From positions 24,385-88,384 of the forward strand of contig CAWAYV010000007.1 of assembly GCA_963786295.1 (NCBI GenBank): a DNA stretch of 64,000 nucleotides, written 5' to 3'. Both the position numbers and the translations under genes were made by a program. Positions 27,740 to 36,790 of this stretch are shown here, in pieces. The notes under the pieces were generated by a model. The model was not told the origin of the DNA and searched no databases. It saw only the letters and a list, made by a program, of their open reading frames with translations. Source of the DNA: JACCZX01 sp963786295 (GTDB taxonomy: Bacteria; Pseudomonadota; Gammaproteobacteria; Burkholderiales; Burkholderiaceae_F). The number at the start of each line of letters is the position of its first letter. The stretch's first letter is position 1.

Positions 27740-28692
27740 GGGACCCACCAGTATCTAGTCAAGTGAAAGAAAATCGGCGCCGCAAATATCACCGAATCGA
27801 GCCGATCCAGCATCCCGCCGTGTCCTTCGATCATCGTGCCCCAGTCCTTGACGCCGCGATCGCGCTTGATCGCTGACATCACTAGACCGCCGAAAAAACC
27901 CATCACACAGATCGTGAATGCGATCAGTGCGGCCTGCCATGGGTTGAACGGCGTGATCCAGTACAACGCGGCGCCGAGCGCGGTTGCGCTTAGTACGCCG
28001 CCTATCAAGCCCTCCCACGTTTTCGATGGCGACAGCTCGGGTGCGACCTTGTGCTTGCCCGCAAGCTTGCCCCAGATGTATTGCAGCACGTCGCTTCCCT
28101 GCACGACCAGAACCAGAAAAGCGATCAGCAGCAGTTGGCGTCCCTCGTAGCCCGGGATGTTCAGCGTCAGCAGCGCCGGCACGTGGCTGATGCAGTAGAC
28201 ACAGATCATCAACCCCCACTGCACCTTCGCCGTGCGCTCGAGAAAGCGCTTGGTGTCGGCTGCGAGCGCCGACAGGATCGGCAGTATCAGGAATGCATAA
28301 ACCGGAATGAAAATCGAATACAGCCCGTACCACTCGATCCATATCAAAAAGTACTGAAACGGTAGCGCGATGAAGAACGCGGCCACCATTGCGTTGTGGT
28401 CGGAACGCCGCGTGTACGCGAGGCTCAGGAATTCGCGCAAGGCGTAGAAAGAAATCAGAAAGAACAGCACGTGCACGCCGCGCTTGCCAAAAATGAAGGC
28501 GAGCCCGATCGCGATCACCATTACCCACCAGGCGTTGATGCGGCTGACCAGGTTATCGATGACCGAATGCGGCTGCCCATCGGCGACGCGCCACTTCAGG
28601 AGGGCGGCAACAGTCGATGCGACAACGAGCACTCCGCCGATGCCGGCAAACAGCAGCATCGTGTCGCTCAGGTGAAGTAACGAGGGCTGCAC
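27736..28692 (-). CDS. CdsA-like phosphatidate cytidylyltransferase (YnbB-like)
   Basis: A 318-residue inner-membrane enzyme with about eight hydrophobic segments. The CTP-binding signature is at the end: SPSKTWEGLIGG and then DWGTMIEGHGGMLDRLDSV, with the paired Asp residues of the family. It makes CDP-diacylglycerol from phosphatidate and CTP. It is the last gene of a five-gene operon resembling E. coli ynbABCD, where a second, dedicated CdsA-like enzyme is typical. The housekeeping cdsA is expected elsewhere, near dxr/bamA. Confidence 0.9.
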   Translation of the reverse strand: MQPSLLHLSDTMLLFAGIGGVLVVASTVAALLKWRVADGQPHSVIDNLVSRINAWWVMVIAIGLAFIFGKRGVHVLFFLISFYALREFLSLAYTRRSDHNAMVAAFFIALPFQYFLIWIEWYGLYSIFIPVYAFLILPILSALAADTKRFLERTAKVQWGLMICVYCISHVPALLTLNIPGYEGRQLLLIAFLVLVVQGSDVLQYIWGKLAGKHKVAPELSPSKTWEGLIGGVLSATALGAALYWITPFNPWQAALIAFTICVMGFFGGLVMSAIKRDRGVKDWGTMIEGHGGMLDRLDSVIFAAPIFFHLTRYWWVP

Positions 28693-28695
28693 GAC

Positions 28696-29349
28696 TCAGT
28701 TTTCGCGGTCGTATTCGGGGCGCAATTCCAGCAGGGCAGAGCGCGCCACGGCGAGAAAGGTCTGCTTCGCGTCGGGCCCCGTCTCTTCGGGCGCGTCAAG
28801 CGCTGCACCGAAGGTCACCGAGCACGCAAGCGGCAGCGGCACGATGGCACCTTTTGGCAGCACGCGGTGCACGTTGTTGATCCACACCGGTACGAGCCGC
28901 GCTTGCGGACACCGGCGTGAGAGGTGAAATAGTCCGCTCTTGAACGGAAGCAATGCTTCATCCGATTCGTTGCGGGTTCCTTCAGGAAAAAGGATCAGTG
29001 AGTCACCCGCCTCGAGCGCGGCGGCCATCAGAGCGATCGGATCGCTGCGATCGGTTGCGCCAGTGCGGTCGATTAGCAACGCGCGAAACACCTCGCAACC
29101 GATGAAGCGGCGCATCGACGATGCGAGCCAGTAGTCGGCAGCCGCCACCGGGCGAGTGAGCGAGCGCAGGTCAGGCGGCAACGAAGTCCAAAGCAGCACG
29201 AAGTCGCCATGACTGCGATGGTTGGCGAAATACACCGTCGGCGTGGCTTGCGGTGCGCCGACGAGCCAGATGGCGCGCACACCGGTCAGCGTGCGCGCAA
29301 AAGCGATGATAGAAGCGGAGGCGAGTTGCGTGAACATTCGATGCGTCAT
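28696..29349 (-). CDS. Lysophospholipid acyltransferase (PlsC-like)
   Basis: A 217-residue acyltransferase. The catalytic HX4D motif is visible in FANHRSHGDFVLLW, and the glycerolphosphate-binding motif in ILFPEGTRNESDEALLPFKSG. The open frame continues upstream to 29535, but the ATG at 29349 overlaps the stop of the phosphatase gene as ATGA, and the N-terminus MTHRMFTQLASASIIAFART is membrane-seeking. It probably acylates a lysophospholipid intermediate made or recycled by the operon. E. coli ynbABCD lacks this gene. Confidence 0.85.
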   Translation of the reverse strand: MTHRMFTQLASASIIAFARTLTGVRAIWLVGAPQATPTVYFANHRSHGDFVLLWTSLPPDLRSLTRPVAAADYWLASSMRRFIGCEVFRALLIDRTGATDRSDPIALMAAALEAGDSLILFPEGTRNESDEALLPFKSGLFHLSRRCPQARLVPVWINNVHRVLPKGAIVPLPLACSVTFGAALDAPEETGPDAKQTFLAVARSALLELRPEYDREN

Positions 29350-30725
29350 GCGGCCGCGCCGATTGTGACCCGCGCTGCGCTGGCGATCGCGTGCAAGTGC
29401 GGTTCGCGCAAGACGACTTCGGGCCGTGCGGTGCGTATCAGAGCAACCGCTTCGTCTACCGTGCGGGCGCGGCCCGAAACCAGCAACCAAGTTGCGACGG
29501 CCGCGGCGCTGCGCGAATAACCGAGTGCGCAACAAACGAGAACGGCCGAGTGATTCCGTTCGAAGCGGTCGATCGCGATCGCCGCTCTGCGCAGTCGTTT
29601 TGGTGCCGGCACCAGCAGATCGAGGGCCGGCTCAGCGCGGCTCGCTGCCGATCGAGGCGTCTGTAGCTCCGCAGACAGATCGACGATCGATAGGCGGCGG
29701 ATGTGCGAGTCTTCGCCTCGGCTTGGCAGACGGCCGAGCCAAACGTGCGACGTCACCTGACTATCGTGCGGACGGTGCCGCGTCCACCAGCGCGAGTTAA
29801 GCCAGGCACCGAGGCGGTACGGCGCATAGAGTGCGCGCGCAGCCCAGCTCAATTGACCGCTGCTCGCCTTTTGGAAGCCGCGCTCGCCGAGCAGCGCATA
29901 GTTCAATGCAACCATGGATAGCGCGGCCGCCGGCCAGCAAAGCCACAACGCAGCACCGCCCACGGCGACGGCGACGATGAAGATCGCCATCGCTGCAAGA
30001 AAGTAGATCGAAGCGAGCTTTATCTGTTGCGCGTCGCGCATCCAGCGAGCGGCAGCAAAGGGAGGCGCGGTACGCTCGAGCGGCCATAGCCATACGCACA
30101 GCACTCCCAGCAGCGCGCCGGTGGGAATATCGATGAAGTGATGCTGGTAGGTTGTCAACACCGAGCCGGCGACCAGCAAGGTCCACAGGTTCAACACCAC
30201 CCGTGCGAAGCGATGCGTAATCAATCGGCGATAAAAGTCCCAAAGAATGACTGCGAGCGCAATATGGAGCGATGGCGCCTGATTGAACGGCCGATCGAAA
30301 CCACGCAGTGCCGCAAAGAGCCAGTTACCGATTCCATCCGCGGCCGGCTGACCGAATGTGAACGCGAGCGGAAACGCGATGAAGCAGGTCACCGCCACGA
30401 TCTGCGCCGTCAGAAGGCGCAACGCGTGCCTTCTTAACTCATGTTCGCTACGGCACAGAAAAAGCGATAAGCCATAAAAGACATTGATCGACCAGTAGGG
30501 ATAGATCGTCCAAGCAATGAAGGGGACGTGGCGTTCCCAGTCGAAGACGATCGAGCCGACGTTCGGTCGCAGCGATGCGAGGTAATTGGCGGTGCCATAC
30601 GTCAAGTAGAAAAAAGGCGCCAATGCAACGAGCCAGATCGTCGCTCGTCTCCAGGGACGCTTGCGCGTTGCCACCGAACTATGCAACTCGCTGAGCCAGC
30701 GAGACGGTGAATATTCCCCACTCAT
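29346..30725 (-). CDS. PAP2 phosphatase / dual-specificity phosphatase fusion (YnbD-like)
   Basis: A 459-residue two-part protein. The N-terminal half is polytopic, with a PAP2-type pattern (FNQAPSLHIALAVILWDFY and TYQHHFIDIPTGALLG), which removes phosphate from lipid phosphates. The C-terminal third is a tyrosine/dual-specificity phosphatase domain with the CX5R loop CCALGYSRSAAAVATWLL. Length and order match E. coli YnbD. It overlaps the 3' end of the hydrolase/methyltransferase gene by 47 bases. Possible products are a dephosphorylated phosphatidylglycerophosphate-like or phosphoinositide-like lipid. Confidence 0.9.
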   Translation of the reverse strand: MSGEYSPSRWLSELHSSVATRKRPWRRATIWLVALAPFFYLTYGTANYLASLRPNVGSIVFDWERHVPFIAWTIYPYWSINVFYGLSLFLCRSEHELRRHALRLLTAQIVAVTCFIAFPLAFTFGQPAADGIGNWLFAALRGFDRPFNQAPSLHIALAVILWDFYRRLITHRFARVVLNLWTLLVAGSVLTTYQHHFIDIPTGALLGVLCVWLWPLERTAPPFAAARWMRDAQQIKLASIYFLAAMAIFIVAVAVGGAALWLCWPAAALSMVALNYALLGERGFQKASSGQLSWAARALYAPYRLGAWLNSRWWTRHRPHDSQVTSHVWLGRLPSRGEDSHIRRLSIVDLSAELQTPRSAASRAEPALDLLVPAPKRLRRAAIAIDRFERNHSAVLVCCALGYSRSAAAVATWLLVSGRARTVDEAVALIRTARPEVVLREPHLHAIASAARVTIGAAA

Positions 30726-32430
30726 CGACGCGTTGCGTCAGTTTGCGAAAACCTGCGCGCTCCACCAGCTGATCCATTTCGGCCTGCGTGCGCCGACGCA
30801 TCACCCACGCCTGGTTTTGTCGATGGCTGGTCAGTGTGCGCGCAATCATCTCGAGCTGCGGATGCCATGGTTGTCCTGTGTAGACGAGGTAACCGCCGTC
30901 AGGAATAGCTTCGGACAAACCGGCAAGCGAACGAATCACCGGCTCGTTATCCGGGAAGAGTTCATACAACCCTGAAACCACGCCGACGTTGGGGCGTGGC
31001 GTTACGCGCGCCAAATCTTCTCCAGCAAATGCGTCGCCTTCTTCAAATCGAGCGATTGCGGTCAGTCCCTTCTGCTTGATCAACGTTTGACCTTGTTCGA
31101 CATTGATGCGGCTGTAATCACGCAGCAATATTGACGCGGGCTGCACCGGTGAGCCGAGCACTGCGTCGAGCACGTAACGCCCGTGGCCGGCAGCGATATC
31201 CATCACGCGGACCAAGCTGCCGGACGCGGCTACACGGCGCATCGCCTCACTCAAAAGCTCTTCGACGTGAACTTTGCGAACGCGGATGCCGCGCCAACCA
31301 ATCGATTGAAGATAGGTGCGATCGATCGCGCGTCCGAGCGCTGTCGATCCTTCAGGCTGATTGCGGTAAACGTAGTCCAGGGTGCTGCCGGAATCGAAGC
31401 CCGTTTGTGCCCCGAGCCGAAGGCCGCGCGACAGGTACGCACCCAACCGAATCGATGCACGTCCCAACGCCCAGTACAACCCGCGCGGTGTAAGCAACGA
31501 AAGAGGTTGGGTCAACGTACGCGATTCCTCGAACGTGTAGCCGGCCACATGGGAATTGTGGAGCTCGGGCATCGTGACGGGCTGGTCGAACAGTTGCAGC
31601 GCGAAGGCGCGTATGGCGGCGACTACCGGCGCACGATCTCTTTCACCGAGCGTGTCGTGATAAAACCCCGGCAGCTCGAGCTTGACTTTGATCGCGCTGC
31701 CGAGTCGGTCAAAAAACTTCTGTTGTGGTGCCTGCTGGACCACCCAGTCAGCGCCGGAAATCAGCAGCTGCGTTGGCACGGTGATCGCCTGTGCATCGGC
31801 GACGATGCGGTCGGCGGCGTCATACAGCCCAAGCAGGATGTTGACCGAGATCGGGCGTGCGATCAGGGGATCGGCGTCATAACTCGCGGCACGCTCCGGG
31901 TCGTGCGTCAAGAAGCGCGCCTTGACGTAACTGTTGACAAAGAAATTGCCGCGCAGCCGATGCAGCAGCTTCAAGCCGCCACGCGCGAATGGAACGTACA
32001 GTTTGACCTTGAACGCGGGCGAAGCCAGCGTCATTCCGCGCAGCTTCGGCGCGTAATCGTGCACCCACGTCGAAACCAGCACCGCGCCCACGCTTTGCGC
32101 GATGACAAAGATGCTTTCGGTAGCAACACCGTGCGACGTGTTTAGATGTTCGACGAATGTCTGGATGTCTCTGACGGTTGTTCCGAGACTTGGGCTGAAC
32201 CCCCGTACTCCCGGGGAACGGCCATGCCCGCGCGCGTCCCAGGCGAAAAAATCGAAGTTCGGAAGGTTCAGTTCATCGACCAGATGCGCCATGCGCCCGG
32301 AGTGTTCGTGGCCACGATGAAACAGCAAGACGGCTCCACGCGCCGGCGATTGCGTGTGCGGCCAGTGGCGGTAGAACAATTCGACGTTGTCGTGAGTTTT
32401 GAAGTGCCGCTCACTCGGTTCGCGTGGCAT
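30679..32430 (-). CDS. Bifunctional alpha/beta hydrolase / SAM-dependent methyltransferase (YnbC-like)
   Basis: A 583-residue fusion. Residues about 1-300 form a monoacylglycerol-lipase-like hydrolase: AVLLFHRGHEHSGRMAHLV as oxyanion region, nucleophile Ser in FVIAQSVGAVLVSTW, His in LPGFYHDTLGERDRA. The C-terminal part (about 340-583) is a class I methyltransferase with the SAM motif VMDIAAGHGRYVLDAVL. E. coli YnbC has the same order and nearly the same length. It may deacylate and methylate a lipid head group or acyl chain; that is unproven. No signal peptide is seen. Confidence 0.9.
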   Translation of the reverse strand: MPREPSERHFKTHDNVELFYRHWPHTQSPARGAVLLFHRGHEHSGRMAHLVDELNLPNFDFFAWDARGHGRSPGVRGFSPSLGTTVRDIQTFVEHLNTSHGVATESIFVIAQSVGAVLVSTWVHDYAPKLRGMTLASPAFKVKLYVPFARGGLKLLHRLRGNFFVNSYVKARFLTHDPERAASYDADPLIARPISVNILLGLYDAADRIVADAQAITVPTQLLISGADWVVQQAPQQKFFDRLGSAIKVKLELPGFYHDTLGERDRAPVVAAIRAFALQLFDQPVTMPELHNSHVAGYTFEESRTLTQPLSLLTPRGLYWALGRASIRLGAYLSRGLRLGAQTGFDSGSTLDYVYRNQPEGSTALGRAIDRTYLQSIGWRGIRVRKVHVEELLSEAMRRVAASGSLVRVMDIAAGHGRYVLDAVLGSPVQPASILLRDYSRINVEQGQTLIKQKGLTAIARFEEGDAFAGEDLARVTPRPNVGVVSGLYELFPDNEPVIRSLAGLSEAIPDGGYLVYTGQPWHPQLEMIARTLTSHRQNQAWVMRRRTQAEMDQLVERAGFRKLTQRVDEWGIFTVSLAQRVA

Positions 32431-32455
32431 GGTGTTCGTCGGTGTATGCAGTGTT

Positions 32456-33070
32456 TTAATGTTTTCCAGTTTCGACTTCCCGAAGTGCGCCCGACACGCG
32501 ATTGATCACGGTCCAAGTAACTAATACCGCGAGCAGCGGCATCAGCCACTTCGTCCAATCCGGCAGCGGCAACGCGAGTGCGATCCACAACCCCAAGGCT
32601 CCGAACACGAAGGCGCGGTCGCTCTTGCCCATAGGACCGTCGTAGCGGCGGGATGCACCGACAGTTGGTCCCAGCGCGCCGGCAAATTCACTGAGCCCGG
32701 CGAGCATTATCACGACGGCGACCCAAAACGGCTCGAATGGCGCGACTGCTGCGAACGGCAAATACAGCGCGGCGTCGGAGATGACGTCGGTCAGCTCGTT
32801 CAGGAACGCGCCGAGCTTGGATTGTTGTCCAAACTCGCGCGCCAGCATGCCGTCGATCGCATTCAGGCCCATTCGTAACAGCATCCAAGCGGGAATCAAC
32901 GCAAACGCGAGCGCGGCAGGGCGAGCAAAGTAGAGCCACAAGCCGATGCCCACCGATACTGCGCAGGCGAAGATGGTTACTTGGTTTGCAGTGACGCCTG
33001 CGGAATACAGGCGACCGACGATAGGTCGCAGCAATGATTGAAACCGCGTCTTGAGCTTGTAGATCGACAA
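32456..33070 (-). CDS. CDP-alcohol phosphatidyltransferase (YnbA-like)
   Basis: A 204-residue, six-segment membrane enzyme that joins an alcohol to the phosphatidyl group of CDP-diacylglycerol. The CDP-alcohol motif is NAIDGMLAREFGQQSKLGAF then LNELTDVISD. The position of the second conserved Asp (GxxxD) is Asn here, with further Asp residues four and eight positions on. The start chosen is TTG at 33070 (MSIYKLKTRFQSLLRP), which matches family N-termini; the open frame itself goes to 33310. It is the first gene of the operon and is divergent from the Ser/Thr kinase. The alcohol is unknown. Confidence 0.82.
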   Translation of the reverse strand: MSIYKLKTRFQSLLRPIVGRLYSAGVTANQVTIFACAVSVGIGLWLYFARPAALAFALIPAWMLLRMGLNAIDGMLAREFGQQSKLGAFLNELTDVISDAALYLPFAAVAPFEPFWVAVVIMLAGLSEFAGALGPTVGASRRYDGPMGKSDRAFVFGALGLWIALALPLPDWTKWLMPLLAVLVTWTVINRVSGALREVETGKH

Positions 33071-33152
33071 GGCTTCCCCGCGTTCGTCGGACAAAGCTGC
33101 TGCACGCCGCCCACAGTCTAGTGCTGCCGCCGAAGCGCCTACTGCAAAAGAC

Positions 33153-33179
33153 TCGCTAAGCTTCGCGGTCGCTAAGCTT
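33153..33179. promoter_or_regulatory. Direct repeat pair TCGCTAAGCTT upstream of the kinase gene
   Basis: Two identical 11-base copies start 16 bases apart (33153-33163 and 33169-33179). Each contains the palindrome AAGCTT, and the second ends four bases before the kinase ATG. They lie in the short divergent region between the lipid operon and the kinase, so they could be an operator for one or both transcripts. That is a guess from position. Confidence 0.4.
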
Positions 33180-33183
33180 TGTA

Positions 33184-35394
33184 ATGACGGCGCCGCGATG
33201 CGTCGGCAACGACCCCGACGTGAAAAGCGAGCCCAGCCCAACTTCCGGAAATCCGCCGCCACGCGTTCCGATTCTCGACATCGGTGCCGGCGATCCCGAA
33301 GCGCCTGCAAATTCGATCCCGAACATTCTCGCGGATCTGATCGAGACCGAGACGTGGCGCAATGCCGCGACGCTGCTGTTGGGCGCGTTGCTGATCGGGC
33401 TCGGTTATTGGGCGTATCACGGCATACGCGATTCTCTCGCGCAGACGCGCGCTGTTGGCCTTGAGGCTCTGCTGGGAACCGTTGTCAAGGGACTCGATGT
33501 CTGGGTCGGAGAGCACGTGACCGAGGCGGCGCGAGTCGCCAAGGACCCCGATGTTGTCGCCCGGGCCGCACGCCTCGCGGCGGAAAAGCGCGATGGTGCC
33601 GCTCCCCCAAGATGCACTGCCGACGCTGAAGAACTCAGCCAGCGAATCCAATCCTCGCTCTCGAGCAAGGGCGTGGTGGCATTCCGCATCGTTGATCGCA
33701 GCGGCCTTGTGCTGTCATCCAAGGACGCGGCGCGCTGCGGACAGCGGCTGCGATCCGGTACGTTTCGTCAGCGGCTTGATCTCGCGATTGACGGCACGCC
33801 GCAATTCGTTCGTCCGTATCCGGAAACCGAGCTCTCGGTACGTGGAGCGTCCGGTGAAGCGCGTCCGGTGGCGTGGTTTCTGGCACCGATACGCACCGGC
33901 AAAGAGCCGCCGTTTGCCGCCCTCGCGATGGGGGTCGAAACCGATCGCGAGCTCGACACGATTTTTTCAGCGGCGCGTCCAGGCGAGACTACAGAGGCCT
34001 ACGCGTTCTCCGACGACGGCCTGATGCTGACGTCGACCCGTTTTGCCGATCAACTCGCGGCGGTTGGAGTGCTCCCGGCCGGCGCATTGAGCGGTGCATT
34101 CTTGGTCCCGGTCCGCGACCCTGGCGGCAAACTCGAGCCCGGATACGCGCCGGCGCTCGAAGCGGCAGCGCGCCCGCTGACGCGCGCCGCAGCACTGGCG
34201 ATCGCAGCACGCACAAAGACGACGGAGGCCGAGCGACGCGGCCTCGTGCCCGAGGTATATCGCAGCTATCGGGGCGACGAGGTCATCGGTGTGTGGCGCT
34301 GGCTGCCAGCCTACGACTTTGGCGTCATCGCCGAGATCTCGACGACCGAAGCGTTCGCCACGCTGCGGTTCTTATCGATCAGCTTCGCAGTGATCGGCGG
34401 CCTGACGGTGCTTACGCTGGTGGCCGCGCTGTTGGCGGCTTTCACGCTGTGGCGGTTGCAGCGGCAATCCGGACGGCTGCAGAGGCTGGGTGCCTACACG
34501 CTCGAGCGCGAAGTGAGCGACGGCGGAATGGCCACGATTTATCTCGCGCGCCACGCGCTGCTGAAGCGCCCGACCGCGATCAAAGTACTGAAGAAGCATA
34601 TTGCGACCGACGAATTCATCCACCGCTTCGAACGCGAAGTGCAGCTCGCCAGCCAACTGTTGCACCCGAACACCGTGGCGATTTATGACTTCGGCCGTAC
34701 GCGCGAAGGGCAGCCGTACTACGTGATGGAGTATCTGGACGGCGTCACGCTGGCCGAGCTGGTCGCGCACTCGGGTCCGGTGCCGGCCGGGCGGGCGATT
34801 CATATCCTGCGTCAAGTCGCCGCAGCGCTGCGCGAAGCGCACTTGCGCGGGCTGGTTCACCGCGATGTGAAGCCTGAAAACGTGATGCTTTGCCGCCGCG
34901 GCGAGGATGACGTCGTCAAGCTGCTCGACTTCGGGTTGGTCAAGAATCTCGAACGTGCTGAGACACGCGATGTCACCAAGCAGCTCAATATCCTCGGAAC
35001 GCCACGCTATATGGCACCTGAGCGCTTGCTGAATCCGGCAGATGTCGACGCGCGGTCCGACATCTATGCGCTGGGGGCCGTCGGCTATTTCTTGTTGACC
35101 GCCAAACCGATTTTCGATGGCGACGACAGTCTGGCGATTAGCAACCAGGTTCTGCATGCGCCGGCGCCGAAGGTATCCGCCAGCGGTGTCGCAGTTCCCG
35201 AGGCGCTCGACGCGCTGATCGCGGCCTGCCTCGAAAAGGACCGCGCGTTACGCCCGCAAACGGCGCAGGCGGTCGTCGAGGCATTGGACCGTTTGTCGAG
35301 CCGCTTGGCGTGGACACAGCCCGATGCGGCCGCGTGGTGGGCGAGCTACCGTCTAACGCGCAACCAGACGGATCGGGCGCCGGAGACTTCATGA
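33184..35394 (+). CDS. Receptor-type serine/threonine protein kinase with N-terminal sensor domain
   Basis: A 736-residue membrane kinase. A cytosolic Pro-rich start is followed by a transmembrane helix (about residues 60-77), a large extracytoplasmic region (about 80-395, Cache-like in layout, with two Cys), a second helix (about 397-420), then the kinase domain. Kinase motifs are YTLEREVSDGGMATIYLAR (Gly loop), AIKVLKKHI (Lys), HRDVKPENVML (catalytic), LLDFGLVKN (DFG) and GTPRYMAPERL. Sensor-first, kinase-last is the reverse of the common PknB layout. It is divergent from the lipid operon, which carries a dual-specificity phosphatase domain. Confidence 0.9.
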   Translation: MTAPRCVGNDPDVKSEPSPTSGNPPPRVPILDIGAGDPEAPANSIPNILADLIETETWRNAATLLLGALLIGLGYWAYHGIRDSLAQTRAVGLEALLGTVVKGLDVWVGEHVTEAARVAKDPDVVARAARLAAEKRDGAAPPRCTADAEELSQRIQSSLSSKGVVAFRIVDRSGLVLSSKDAARCGQRLRSGTFRQRLDLAIDGTPQFVRPYPETELSVRGASGEARPVAWFLAPIRTGKEPPFAALAMGVETDRELDTIFSAARPGETTEAYAFSDDGLMLTSTRFADQLAAVGVLPAGALSGAFLVPVRDPGGKLEPGYAPALEAAARPLTRAAALAIAARTKTTEAERRGLVPEVYRSYRGDEVIGVWRWLPAYDFGVIAEISTTEAFATLRFLSISFAVIGGLTVLTLVAALLAAFTLWRLQRQSGRLQRLGAYTLEREVSDGGMATIYLARHALLKRPTAIKVLKKHIATDEFIHRFEREVQLASQLLHPNTVAIYDFGRTREGQPYYVMEYLDGVTLAELVAHSGPVPAGRAIHILRQVAAALREAHLRGLVHRDVKPENVMLCRRGEDDVVKLLDFGLVKNLERAETRDVTKQLNILGTPRYMAPERLLNPADVDARSDIYALGAVGYFLLTAKPIFDGDDSLAISNQVLHAPAPKVSASGVAVPEALDALIAACLEKDRALRPQTAQAVVEALDRLSSRLAWTQPDAAAWWASYRLTRNQTDRAPETS

Positions 35395-35458
35395 GCAGCG
35401 GCGAGTCTGCCGAGACTCTGTAAGCTTCGACCCGACTTCAATCCAGCAATAGTTTGTA

Positions 35459-36790
35459 ATGAGTTTCAACTTCGCAGCGCCAACGCTGCGGCGTTACGTT
35501 GCGCGCGCGTTTTCGCAACTCCGGCTCGCGCCCGACGATCTGCTGCGCGACGCGACGTATCGCCGCTTGTGGACGTCAATCCTGATCAGTTCGTTCGGTG
35601 GTCAGGTGACGATGCTCGCGCTGCCGTTGACGGCGGCCGTGTTGTTGCACGCGACGCCGACTCAAATGGGTTTGCTGACGGCGATGGAAGTCGTGCCGTT
35701 CGTTTTGTTCTCGCTGCCTTCAGGTGTATGGCTTGACCGCGTTCGCAAGCTGCCGGTGTATGTGATCGGCGAGTCGCTGTTGGCGGTGGTGGTGGCGAGC
35801 GTGCCGCTCGCGTGGTGGCTGGGTTGGCTATCGATGATGTGGCTCTACATCGTTGGCTTCGCAATCGGCACCGTGGCCACGATTGCCGGCAGCGCGGCGC
35901 AGATTGTTCTTACGCAAGTCGTCGCGCGCGAGCGGCTGGTTGAAGCGCACGCGAAGAATGCGTTGGCATCATCGTCGGCCGAAGTTGCCGGCCCAGGTGC
36001 GGCCGGCGTGTTGATCAAACTGGTCGGTGCGCCAATGGCGTTGTTGGCCGATGCGGTGCTGCTTGCCGTTTCTGCTGCGATCTTGCGCGGGATCCAGGTG
36101 CAGGAGGGTGCCCAACTGGCGGCGGCGCGATTCTGGCCGGCGATGCGGGCCGGCCTTGTCTTCGTTGCGCAACACCGACTGCTGGTGACGATGGCGTGCA
36201 TCGTCGGCGTCTGGCAGATGTGCAATCACGCTGCATTGGTCGTGCAGATCTTGTTTGCGACGCGCACGCTCGGCTTGTCCGAAGGCGCCGTCGGATTGAG
36301 TTTCGTTGGGCTCGGCGTCGGCACCATTGCCGCCAGTACGGTCGGCAATCGCATCTCGCGCCGCTTGGGCCCGGGCCCGACGTTAGTGCTCGGCGTCGCG
36401 ATTTGCGGCGCCGGTTGGTTGCTCGGCGCGATCGCACCAGCCTCGGCGCTCGGAATCGCGATGTTCGCGGCGATGCTGATGATGTTCGGCGTCGGCGCGG
36501 TGCTGATCTTCATCACGTTCCTCGCGATGCGTCAGGCGGTCACACCCGCGCCGCTGCTCGGCCGTATGACCAGCACGATGCGCTGGCTGATTCTGCTGCC
36601 GGCCGGGCCCGGCGCGCTGCTGGGCGGATGGCTCGGTGAACATTACGGTCTGCGCTCAGCGCTGGTGTTTGCCGGTGGCTCGGCGCTGGTGCTGGCTGCC
36701 CTCGCGTGGCGTCAGCCGGTGATCCGCACGACGCGCGTATTGCCGAGCGTCGAAGCGCTGGCTGAAGATACGGTTCCGGATGCGGCGTGA
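35459..36790 (+). CDS. MFS transporter (MFS_3/enterobactin-exporter-like)
   Basis: A 443-residue polytopic protein with about 12 hydrophobic segments. The start after the N-terminal tail, RDATYRRLWTSILISSFGGQVT, and the loop LPSGVWLDRVRKLPVYV are typical of the MFS_3 group, which contains exporters of siderophores and drugs. It is downstream of the kinase gene by 64 bases in the same direction, possibly in the same transcript. The gene stops one base before the end of the convergent PepSY gene. The substrate is unknown. Confidence 0.87.
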   Translation: MSFNFAAPTLRRYVARAFSQLRLAPDDLLRDATYRRLWTSILISSFGGQVTMLALPLTAAVLLHATPTQMGLLTAMEVVPFVLFSLPSGVWLDRVRKLPVYVIGESLLAVVVASVPLAWWLGWLSMMWLYIVGFAIGTVATIAGSAAQIVLTQVVARERLVEAHAKNALASSSAEVAGPGAAGVLIKLVGAPMALLADAVLLAVSAAILRGIQVQEGAQLAAARFWPAMRAGLVFVAQHRLLVTMACIVGVWQMCNHAALVVQILFATRTLGLSEGAVGLSFVGLGVGTIAASTVGNRISRRLGPGPTLVLGVAICGAGWLLGAIAPASALGIAMFAAMLMMFGVGAVLIFITFLAMRQAVTPAPLLGRMTSTMRWLILLPAGPGALLGGWLGEHYGLRSALVFAGGSALVLAALAWRQPVIRTTRVLPSVEALAEDTVPDAA

